Origin: Astropecten irregularis
Lineage: Eukaryota > Echinodermata > Asteroidea > Paxillosida > Astropectinidae
Length of the DNA stretch: 64,000 bases
Direction: 5' to 3'
NCBI GenBank assembly: GCA_963971285.1
Contig: OZ020249.1
Coordinates: 1,240,001-1,304,000, forward strand
Shown here: positions 12,201 through 24,200 of the stretch, in pieces
Position numbering within the stretch: position 1 is the first letter of the stretch
Layout of the letters: each line of letters begins with the position of its first letter
Made by a program: the position numbers and the translations under genes
The notes under the pieces: generated by a model
What the model was told of the DNA's origin: nothing
The model's input: only the letters and a program-made list of their open reading frames with translations
Database searches by the model: none

Positions 12201-15200
12201 TGCTGTAGCTAGACTCTCTAAGCACTGGGGCTGGCTCAATGCTGTATGAGCTGCCACTACAGACTTACAGTGTTATCACTTTGATCATCTGTGGCTGGGC
12301 TGATGTCTCATGAATTTTATCCTCTCTACTCAATAATGGTTAGCAGCTTATAAGCAGTCAAATGGAATAGCCTTACTATATCAGGATTTCAATAAACATG
12401 TACATGTAGTACCCTGTTGTAAAGTGCTATAGGAAATTTGTAGCACTTATTTATCCTGGCTGAAAAAAAATTACAATTGAAAAAAGGAAAACAAACATTA
12501 CTGTCAGTTTTGTGGGAGTGAAGGGAAATTTTTTTGTCTTGTGATTTAATAATTCCTTGGATTTCTCTACCAGTTCCTCGTTCAGTACTTCATATATATG
12601 TTGATAACAATTGCACTTTAAGTGCAATTGTTGATTGATTATTAATATTTATAATATTGCCACATTACATGTAGGTATGGCTGGGTACCAACCGTGGATG
12701 ATATCCCTAATGATGTTGCAGAGGAATATGCATGGGTACCATTGACATCTGTTACCCATATGGAGGTTCTTTTGGGAGCATATCGTTCTCACAACCCAAA
12801 TGCTGCCTTCTTCTTGAGAGATCCATCTGGGTTTGCTGAAATGATTCCTGCTGAAAATAAAAGACAGTTTGAGGAGCCCACTGAGTTAGGACGACTTTTG
12901 CTGAAGGTTGGCAGTTATTTTGTTAGGTGGGAAAAGAAGGTAGGTTTGCGGTGACACCATGTAATCTCTTCTGTGAGAGTGTGTGGTTCTGAGAAGACAT
13001 GGAGGGTGAACAGAGCACACTGTTCGGAACGTCGAGATAATACCAACGGTTCTTCTTAGAACAACACACTCTCACAGAAGAGATTACATGGTTTCACCGC
13101 AAACCTACCTTCTTTTAGTACTTCCACCATGCATAGCTTCAAGTCTTGTTAAGTGGGGTCTTAAAATAATGAAATGGAATTCAGGAGAATTTAATTTGAT
13201 GTGATTTCTCAATAAGGGAACAGTAAAATGGTTTAAAAAGCTGATAGTCATTGGCAAGCTACATGTGACACATTTCTTCTAATCACGGTCTCAAATGTAA
13301 TTCAACTGGTATGTGTAACTCTAACTTGATTTAAAATTAACCTAGTCAGTTTCTGTTGTGGTTATTTGATTAATTGCATATTAACTGTAGCTAATTAGGC
13401 TTGCCCTTCACTGATGAGCTCTGAATACTCAGTGTGTGTTGAGTGCACATGATGTAAAATTTCATGTACTCAGTGACTCGGGTGGGATTTGAACTCACAA
13501 CGTCCTGCTTACTAGTGCAGATGCCATAGGCCACCGAGCTAGCTGGGGTCAGCGGTGTAAACCAATTTCAATATCGCAGCTGGTGCCGTGTGATGTCATA
13601 AGATGCATTCAATAATTCCTTAATATGTTTAATTCACCAGGATTTGAAAATTAAACTGCGAGAGCGATTTCCAGAACAGACATTTGACTATATTTGTGAG
13701 TTTGAAGCAGCTCAGGATTCAAAGGTGAGAGGTTACATTATGTTTGAATATCCTTGAACATTACTCCAGGGTTCAATGCTTAAATTGCAGTTTTGTTTTA
13801 GATGAAAAATACTTGTGTGGGCTTTGCTAGTCCATCAATATCCCAGCCATAAACAGCCACAAATTGTTCTCAATTATATTTTTTGGTACAGAAAATCAGT
13901 CCAATTCAAATTTGGTTGTTTCTTGGTGATGACGCACGTCATTTTAATTGTAAGTAAAAACTACTTTGATCCTTACAGGTCAAACTCAAAGCACTGGATT
14001 GGTTTGGGAAGCAAGTGCTGGAGTTTTTCAAGAAGGCCATCGATAAAAAGTTCCCTGAGAGCAAAGGAAATGTGGTCTCTCCAGTGAAGCTAGGTAAGTA
14101 CGCCGAGTGATACTGATGTAATTGCCTAACTTGACATACACTAAGGATAGCTATGACCATGCAGGATCATATATTACATGTATCCTCATACTCAGGCAGC
14201 TCCCTTTCTTCATGTTCTTTCATTTTCTTTGTTAAATAAATTAATTGCCATTATTTTATGTTACACATTTCTAAGCATGTATGATTTTCATGTATGAAAA
14301 ACTTTTTTTTTTTTCAGATTGTTTAAAGGTAGTATCATACTTTGGTAAGAAACCAAAACAGAAATGTTCACAGATTTATGTACAACTTTCAGGGTATGAA
14401 GATGGTTGTGGTAGAAACCTACTGTTAAAATTTTCTGCCAGAAATGGTATATTTATCCAGAAATTAATCAAAATGAAAGAGCACAAAGTATGATATTACC
14501 TTTAATCAGCAACTGCTTCTGTAATGCTTTGTCATTTTCTTCCTGTATTTTACACAGAACAAAATCAGCATGACATTTACATGGAACAAAAAGGCAGGCT
14601 TGTTTTTGGCCGAGATAAGGAAATTAACCAGATGATGAATTTTGCACAAGGCATCCACAAGGATGAAGGCTTACAGGCAGATAATGAGAGCCACTACATG
14701 TTGGTCATAGCAGACCCAGGAGAAGGCAAATCAAGTCTCATGGCCAGATTGGTGATGCAGGCAAAAAAGGTAAAAGTGTTCATATATACCACCTCAATGC
14801 TTACTTTTATGATTGATTTGAACTAACAACAACAGTCCAGAGAAGTCACTCTATTTCGCAGCATTCCATTCGAACAGCATAACTTGCAAAGAAGACATGT
14901 GGGGCCTGTTTGTTTAAATCACAGATTCTACTGATCGGGATGTGAATCTGCAAATCTGGGATCCTGTGCGTTAAACAAACAGGCCCTTGGACTGCTGTGA
15001 TCAGCAGTCTATTATAGCATTCCATAGAGACCATAGCATTCCTCATGAACCACCACCTCAGTTATGTAATATAGGTTGCCCAGAGAATGTTATCGTGCAG
15101 TGTATAATGTTTGACAGTAGCATTCAATCATACAGATGTGAAGTAGGTCAGCTATGAATGATAGATACTTTGTGAACTTGGTGAGACGGGGCCCTGCAGT

Positions 15201-18200
15201 GAGTTTATTTTAATGTTACATTATTGCTACTTCATGATATTTCTAAAGTATAGATTTGATTCATATTTCTCAGTAATGTGACATATTAAGTGTAAAACAA
15301 ATTTGAATGATAAAAATTACTCTTTGTCTATGATTTCCGAGTCTCCACAGGAGGTAAAGCACTACAACTGCAGCAGATTTGACCTACATTTCTCTGCCTA
15401 TTTATTTGTCAGTTCTAGCTTTGGTTAGTTATGCACCATTGTCACAGACTCAGCTGCGCACATGCAGATTTATAGTAAGCTTGTAAAACATTCAAGAGCA
15501 CGCTGTATAGTTTCTTGAATGTTCCTGCACTAATCAATCTATCAACATCATCTTATCCAACTGTTTTCTCTATGGTCACTCCTTTGTCTCCTCTTAATGG
15601 TTTGTTTCTGTGGCCGCATGTATGATATTACTCTTCCCTTTACACACAACCAACCGTATGCATTGTATATATTAAAATATGCATGAACAATGAATGAGGT
15701 GACTGATTTACAGACACGACTAATCAAGCACGGCACTAGAATAAAGACCTAGTTATTTTGTTTGCACTGTACTCATACATGGTATGACCTATAATTACTT
15801 GGTCTTGCAGGCATCATGCACTCCTAGACAGCCTAACCTGTAACACCATAGACAGTGGCGTCACCAAGGGGGGGGGGGGGGGCACGTGCCCCCTCCACCC
15901 CCCCCCTGGAAAACCTCGTGCCCCCCCCCCCCCCCCCCCCCATTTGAGATTTGGGTTGGTGAACAAAAATATAATATATATTATTGTAGTGCCCCCCCCC
16001 CCCAGACTCAAAAGTCTGGTGATGCCACTGACCATAGCTAGAAAGGTTGTTGCTACAACCCACTACATTTATCTGTCTGTCTGTTGTGTCAGGTGGTCGG
16101 GTTTCAAGTGCTTTATTTGATTTGGTATTGTCAATTGTCATGTTACCATGAGTCCATNNNNNNNNNNNNNNNNNNNNNNNNNNNNNNNNNNNNNNNNNNN
16201 NNNNNNNNNNNNNNNNNNNNNNNNNNNNNNNNNNNNNNNNNNNNNNNNNNNNNNNNNNNNNNNNNNNNNNNNNNNNNNNNNNNNNNNNNNNNNNNNNNNN
16301 NNNNNNNNNNNNNNNNNNNNNNNNNNNNNNNNNNNNNNNNNNNNNNNNNNNNNNNNNCATGAGTCCATGGAGAGGTATGATTAGTGCAGCTGCGGCTACT
16401 TGCACTGAATACAAATGGATTGCTTTTATTATGCACAGTGTCAGGGGCTGATTCCACAAGCACTGGAAAATGGTATTTCCAATTATTCTTTTCATGAATA
16501 TTAATGATCTGCACTAGCAAGCAGGAGGTTGTGGGTTCGAATCCTACCTGAGCCAGTGCATGATTTTGTTTCATATGCACTCAAATGCACTGATGCAGTG
16601 CTCATCTACGCCGGTGAAGGGCAGGCATTTGCATGATTCTTCTTTTTTTTTTACTTTTAATAACAAAACATTCTACATATTTCACACGTTTGCGCTTGTG
16701 GTGATTTATTTGCACTTTTTGTGTCAAAGATTTTACGCTATCACTGAATTAATTATTCTCTGGTTAATGTTAAGCAGTGCTGTGAAAATTGATCATTAAG
16801 CACAAAACATGTTGTCAAAAAATTGACTCCTCATCAGATTAAGATTATTCTTAATAGAAAAATGCACGTAGCACTATATTGAATAACCGGAGTTGCATCT
16901 GATGAAGTAGTTGTTGCTATGAAAGCTCATGCACATTTTAAACTCCAGTTAGTCAATAAAGTGCTACTTATATTTTTCTATTTTATATTGATATCTTACT
17001 GACACAGCTACCCACCATTATATTGGTTATTATTGTAGTTATTTATGTTGTGTTTTGTGCAGGCTGGTTTGACAGTCTTCTACCATTTTGTTGGCTGCAC
17101 AGCAGAATCCAACAGACCTTCGTGCATACTAAAAAGACTAGGTTTGTTATTTTTAGTTCTATCAAATAATTGTCTACATATTGACAAGCTTCTGTAAACA
17201 AACACTGCTATTAACTAACATTCCTTAGCTGTCCTTGTTGCCCACATTCTGTGTACATTCAGTTTAGAACAGCAGATTGTTTGTATCTTTGATTTTGTGT
17301 AGTGAGTACACACTGTAAATGTAAGTGGGTTGAGTTATGGAGTTTGTGACGTATCAATTGCTGGCTGATCTGTTGAAGGAGGTTGCAGGCAATGACTTCA
17401 AAAACTTCATCAATGACCTTTTTATTTGAACCAGGAATTGAATGAAATTGACAATATAAAATTGTCAACATAAGGCTGGATAGATATAGAGCACTAGTTG
17501 GTACAGGCTGATTCCTACTTTAAAGGTAATATCATACTTTGGTTTTTATCAAAGAAATACAGATTCATCCACAATAATATCAAGACATTATACAGTAATG
17601 GTCATCTGTGAAAATTTCAGTCCCATACGGTGCCCACTTTTTGAGAAAACAGTGAAAAACAGCCACAGTATTTCTTAAATCTTTTCACTTTTATTTTTGA
17701 TCTTTTGAAAGATCAAAAAGATTGTTGGTCGTTGTTTTACTAATTTCTGGATAAATACACCATTTCAGGCGGAAATATTTTAACGGTATGTTTCTACCAC
17801 CACCATCTTCATACCCTATAAGTTATATGTAAATCTGTGAACATTTCTGTTTTGGTCTCTTTACCAAAGTATGATAGTACACATAAGTCACCTTCATGCA
17901 GTGTATGCACATTGTTTCATCCATTAGTACACATACATTGTGCATTCGTGAAAATGATGAAAGTACTGTATGGTATATGTAGATGTAATATGTTCATGGC
18001 TATACCAGATGAGGCTCACTGTTCAGAGTATGAAGGTTGTCAGTAAATGAGTGCACAATGAATGGTAGCATATACTATTGACTAATACAGTAATAAAACT
18101 GAGATCATCCTTCGATAAAGATGCTGCTAGGATCAAAACGCGCCGGGCCCTCCTAATTACTCGAGGCATTTTATAAATCCCGGGTCATTATTTTGGCTAA

Positions 18201-21200
18201 GGAGCAGTTTGCAGCAGTAGCACTGCGCACTTGCGCTAAAAATAACACAGAACCTCAGACAAACATTGCAACCGGCCATGAAAACGTGTTGTGAGGTGGG
18301 GTATGTGTGCGCGTGCATGCATGGTGTGACGTCATTTGTGCGGAACGCTGTTAGTACTTGTATTGATTAAAGGAATAATTTTGATTGAATGATTAGATAC
18401 AATCGGTCTGTATTCACCAAATGTTCATCTCAGCCTTACTCTGTTGTAATACAAATATCTTCTGAGTGTCTGTTCTAACTTCATTTAATGTCTTTCATTT
18501 AACTTGAAGTTGGTGCATTGGAGACTCTGTATCCTGATATATGCACCAGTAGCTCAGGCAATGAGAATAGTTCCTTGGAGAATGCAAAGGATGAAGATGA
18601 ACAAAATGTCAAGAAGCTGGTGAGGTATGTTAAGGATCTTGGAGAAACAGCTAACAGGCTTCTTGTCGTTGTTGATGCCATTAATCAGGTGAGTTATTTG
18701 GTTGACTTTCTGTTCCCATTTCCATTTTAATGCTTTGTCAACTATAAAGTCAAAAATTGTATTTAGTTCATCTTCTCCAACTTATCATAAATGTGTAGAT
18801 CTTTGTTTCCTTCATAAACCTGCTGATTTATGGCCAAGAAGGACAAACATCATTGTGGCTAAAACAAAATGAGTTTTGGGCTGATGATGTACTATTCTTA
18901 TAAACTCAGATTGGACTTACATTTCACATATACATGTATTTAGGGAATCCTTGCTCAATCTCACCTCCAACGTACAGAGTTCCCAGGAAAAGGATCGCTA
19001 CCGTTGGCTCCCTGCAGCTTTAAGTGGTAATCTGCAGTGCATCTTGAGCACAACTAGGGAGGACCGCACACTTGAGGAACTAAGACAGCATTGCATGAAT
19101 GCATCTGAGCTGACACTCTCTACCCTGGATGATATAGCAAAGCAGGAGATTGTTACCAACTACTTTGCAAGATACAACAAGGTAACATTTCATATCAAAC
19201 TGTAGTCATGAACTCTGTGCAGATGATCAGCCAGGGCTTTCCTATGATTACTTTCACTGTTTGACAAGTTAATAATAATCTGTCCTGAAATCTTGTTAAC
19301 ACTGTTTGAGCAAGTTCATTTAGGCCAGTCAGAGGAAGAACTACATGTATGATGGTTGGGAGGTGGGTTCATCTAGATTATAAAGTGTGCATGTAAAAAT
19401 TGCTCAGGACTTGGACTGGTTCTCATATTTACTCATGGTTCCATACTGTACTCTGCAAGATCTTGACATAAACACAGATATTGATACCAGTAATAATAAT
19501 AATAATAATTACCATTTGTATTGCGCGGTCTTCATGACAATGATTGATCGCGCATTACATGAAATTCAAATAAAATTACTTAAAATCAAAACAACTACAT
19601 GTACGTGTAAGTCTACAACTTTAAAGTTTCATAAAGGCTATAATACACTAGTTAAAACTTAGAAGAGAGAAATAATGCAAATCAAGGAGGTTATATCTAA
19701 ATTTACAAATACAACATTAAACATTTACATCACAATTAGTAAAAAGCGAGCTTATGTTTAAGCCAGTGCTTAAAATGGCTACCAGTGCAGTTAGGCTGAT
19801 TTGGTTTCATTGTATTCATATTGATATTGCTGATAAGACAGAATTGAGGAATGACAATGTTACACACTTCATGTTTTTCTTTATTCACTGTTAAAATACC
19901 TAATTTTGCTGTTTATCATAAACATAATTCACTTTTCTGAAATAAGACAATTTTAAGGCAACAGCCATTCTTATATTCTCAGCTGAGACACTCATTTAAC
20001 CTTTGAAATATGATCATGGTATGGTAAACAGGTTCATGCAACTAAGTTGTTCTGCGGAAATTAAGTGAATTGAATATGAGTGGCTTTCCCACGTCACATA
20101 CCTTTGAACTGAAAGTAGCAGCATTGACAAGAGGGTGCTGTTATGAGATAAGCACCATGCAGTGATTCTAGAGGTGTACATTTCATGGAAGAAATTACAG
20201 GTAAATTCCTATGTATCATGTAAATCTCACCAACATGCCAACTATTAATAACAAACTTCAGTATTAGAAGTTACGGGAAGTGCATACTGGAATGATACCA
20301 CTCAGCCTGAGTAATGTTGGTCATTTCTGCAGAAAACTGCACAAACTTATAGATGCTGGATTCATGTTCATATGGAGCATTCAAGTTTCACATCATAATC
20401 ACTAGACAATGACCCACCTGTATATGGGAATGGTATATATGTGGTGTACAAACTTCAACAAACTTGTGCCTTAGGATTATTAATGAGTTCACATTTTACA
20501 GATGCTGTCAAAACAATAATCAAACCATTCTGTGCATCTACCAAAAGTTCATGACCACCATAAGGAAGTCATATTATAACAATGTTATTGTTTTGAATAT
20601 CTTGACTTGTGACCTTCCCAGACTCTGGATCCTGAGCAGCTAACTCTCCTTACTCATTCTGAAGGAGCAGAGAATGCTCTCTGGCTGTCCTTGAGCTGTG
20701 AGGAGCTCAGGGTTTTTGGAGTATTTGAGAAGCTTACAGAGCGTATCCGAGAGATGCCCGTTTCACTTGAGGGATTGATTGAGACCATTCTGGAACGTTT
20801 GATTAGGGAGGATGACACAGGAATGGTTGAGAAGGTATGAGCTATTGAGCTATAGATATAACTATCTAGATGCATTTAAATGTTTGTTAATTCTTTAGAT
20901 GTGTGGTTTTCCCTATAGGTAGCTGATATTGTTTTGTAAATATCTATATACCTATAGATAAGGCTGTTCCGAATATTCAGATATTCAATCAATCATCGAG
21001 TACTCAGGCTCCCAATTCAAATATTCAAATGCAACATTGAAGACAGGTGAAGCCGGTACCACAAGCTCAACTGTCTTGCATGTCTATAGACCTTTCTTTT
21101 GCAACGTCACAGAGTTTTTGCCAACCAAGATGGCAGTTACTATGGAGATCCTTTAAAGTCGGGCATAAAAAATCACCACAATTTGAACACAATGTTTGTA

Positions 21201-24200
21201 CTAAATGTAATGGAAACAACACAAGCAATGATGGTATCAGTGTTGTAGTACTCGTACTCGGTACTCGCACTCGAGTACTACTCGAGTACCATTTTCCGAG
21301 TACTCCTACTCGTACTCGCACTCGCACTCGCACTTTTGGTACTTGTACTCGGGCTATAAAATACTCGGAACTCGACATCCAAAAATTGTACTCGAGCATG
21401 AGTACTCAATAAAAAAAAATCTGTTCAGTTAAAGTTTGTGGATCTCAGCATTCTAACAACGAATCCAATCTAGCATATAAATTACATGCTTATGAATAGT
21501 TGAGTCTGGAAAATAGACTTCGCTGTGCCTGGCGTTTTATTGTTGTAACGTATTACTGTTGCAACGCATAGCCACGTGTGTTGACCACCATTTTTAGGTA
21601 TGTAGGCATGTCGTCCACATCGACTGTTGTTAAATTTGGGTTCAAAGAATACCGATAATTTGTGCAGAATGGAATCAAACGCTACAGCGCAACTTGTTCG
21701 GGTTTTTTTTTTTGGAAGATAAGTACTGGTACTCGTACTCGTACTCGTACTCGTAAGATAAGTACTTGTACTCGTACTTGTACTCGTACTTGTACTCGTA
21801 CTTGTACTCGTGCTTGTACTCGTACTTGTACTCGTACTCGTACTTGTACTTGTGTGCACAAGTACTTGTACTCGGAAACCAGTACTTGTACTTGACTGGC
21901 AAAGTACTCAAACTGTCTTGGTACTCGACAGTCAAAGTACTCGGCAGTACTTGGTACTCGGGAAAAAGTACTCGACTACAACACTGGATGGTATGTATTT
22001 GTACAGCTGTGGAAAGTTTGCAAAAACATTGAGTTTGGTCATGCTGTCTTTTGAGTTTCAAGATGACGAAATGATTGCAACATTTGGCTGCCCATTCCAA
22101 CCACAAGCTAATGTTTGTATCAAAGGAAAGGTCTATAACTATCCAAATGACGAAACCGTACGTTCAATCAAATGGTACCGCGGTACTTACAGTAGTTTGT
22201 TTTCCCCTATGATTGTTTTAAAAAAGACCATACCCTCCTTTTTATCTTCACAAGTATGGTTCTGGATCGTTTATTGATGCCCTCATGATGTTAGTTTTCA
22301 AATAATTATTTGACATGATTTTTGTTCTCATAACCTGACAATTCAAAGGCTTCAGTCATACTCATAGATTGCTTGTTTGTTTGATTTGTTCAGTTCAAAA
22401 TCATCAAAAGGACCACAATGAAAACTGAACCAATTGATTTAAATCATGTCAGCCTAAAAATTATCAAACAAAACTGACCGAATCAGTATTCAAACTTTAG
22501 AAAATTGCACTGGGACTCTACTAGCTGAGCTATCTATCCCAGTGTCCCAATTTGTCATTTTTTTAGTTGCTTGTTAGTGTGTTCAATTGATGTTTGTTTT
22601 TTCATTTTGTTTATTTGCTAGATGTTGCACTTTCTTCAGTGTGTCTCTGGAGGTCTAATGGAAATGGAATTGCAATCTCTACTGGGTGATATAGATGCTG
22701 GTGCTCCTGCACCGGCATTACATTGGGCCATGGTTCGTCGCACTCTCAAGCCATTCTTGAGGAACTCAGCAGCAAATGGTGAAGCAGAACGGCTGCAGTT
22801 TTTCCATCTGGCCATTAACAAGGTATTTATTATCAGATAGAAGCAGTCTTTTAGAAGCGCAATAGCCCTTAGTATGATGCCATTTGGAATAGGGAGTATA
22901 CGTACTAGTTGCAGCAAGAAGTGTAATAGTGAAATAATTTTGGATTTATAATACACACATCCATCAAAGATTGTACTCACATTGTTGCTTTATCATAATC
23001 CGCTCATCTGGCCCTTAACACTAACCTCCTGGTTATTTTAGTAAGGAGTCTTCCTAAATCTGCCATCATCAAGTGCCCTTCTGATTTTGTTGTTGTTTGC
23101 ATCACATGTACATGTAGGCTGTCCAGAAGCAACTGAATGATGACTTCAATCTGAAGAAATTACGACACTGCCAGCTTGCTGACTATTTCCAGTATCACTG
23201 CACTGACTCCTCAGCAGTAGTCAGTCAGCTTCCTTATCAACTTGCTCAGGCCAAGGAAGGACAGAGGTTGATGGACTTCTTCCGTAAGGACAAACGGAGC
23301 ACAGGTGTCAACGTAGTTGAACGATCAAGACTTCTGAAGGTTAGGTATCATTTTAGAGTTTTTGCTATTTGAAGGAGACTTCCCCTTTCCTTGTGCTGCC
23401 TCCCCCGAAGTACAACACCGTACAACTGACAAGCAGAGCAGATCATTTATTATTATTTTTTGCCATCAGTGAAATATAAAGTTGCCACCTTTTTGTACAA
23501 TTGTCCTGTTGTGGGCTTCTTGGTGGTGTTCACTCAAACATTTATACGACCTCTGTGTGTGTGTATGTATTTATTATGTCAAGTGGTTGTATTTCTGTGA
23601 TACCTGATGTGGCTTGCATATGAATAATCATCCTGTTGTTGGAGGGATCTAGCGATGCCGATAGCCTTGTTGTTGTGACTTACATAACTTTTTCCCCAAC
23701 TAAGAAAAGAAAACAAGATAATCATATTTAAGAAAATAATTCTTTTCAATTTACTTTCAATTAACTCAGGAATTCCGTTGCACCAATATGACCAAACCAG
23801 ACTTTCCCGGATGCACAAAGTTTGGGTTCTGTACATTTTGCATGAATGCACGGAGCACGATGAATACCAACTCCCCGTGGCCTAGTAAAGAGTGCTGTGC
23901 AATATGCGGACACAAGGTACCATTCGCAGGCAAAAACTGTGCAAAAGGTAATTGATCATTCTCTAAGAAAATCTGTTACTGCCAAATGCCTGTAACCTGA
24001 AAAGTAAACAGAATAGTGCTAGAATTGTGTTTCAGAACACTCGCCTAATTTAATAATTTGCCCATTGTTACAAAATGAGTGGGAAGTCACTTGCAAAAAG
24101 GCACTGACTACCAATGATGAACGAGAACTTTCCAGATCTGTATGGCCTTACATGCCTAGAAAATATTGAGGCTTATTATAACAATACTTAACCTGCGTTG

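Larger units (their letters stand above)
10343..12906 (+). other. DUF4062 (TIR/SEFIR-like fold) segment of the NACHT gene, exons 2-4
   Basis: Residues 131-294. The diagnostic order is present: a beta-strand with FVSSTFQDFQNERE, then LHLIECDLRWGVP, a cysteine-bearing helix (LTTCMEEIDRC), FLNMLGERYGWVP, and a SVTHMEVL helix. This is the N-terminal module of TEP1, NWD1 and TTC41 proteins, and DUF4062 also occurs in bacterial NACHT-type defence proteins. The last exon here has two possible in-phase donors (12907 and 12940). Confidence 0.85.
14558..19181 (+). other. NACHT nucleotide-binding segment, exons 7-10
   Basis: LVFGRDKEINQMM is the usual lead-in to the NTPase, followed by the P-loop ADPGEGKSS. 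TVFYHFVGCTAES in exon 8 is the conserved strand found in TEP1/TTC41-type proteins. Exon 9 carries the Walker B strand, and exon 10 carries the WLPAALSGNLQCIL strand with the Arg sensor. All catalytic features visible by eye are intact, which argues for a working ATPase. Confidence 0.85.

Noticed and set aside
12694..12954. Taking the exon 4 ORF to its stop (VGSYFVRWEKKVGLR) as coding.
   Set aside because: The extension lies in the inverted-repeat element; the protein alignment is smooth if exon 4 joins DLKIKLRERF directly at 12906 or, alternatively, at 12939.
16500..16565. A functional tRNA gene.
   Set aside because: Only the T-arm half is present; no acceptor stem or anticodon arm can be folded.
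16084..16580. ORFs running through the N block.
   Set aside because: Runs of unknown residues; the frames exist only because N is not a stop.
21482..22277. Thr/Ser-, Tyr/Lys- or Leu/Val-rich ORFs.
   Set aside because: All derive from TACTCG/TACTTG hexamers within the hAT-like element.
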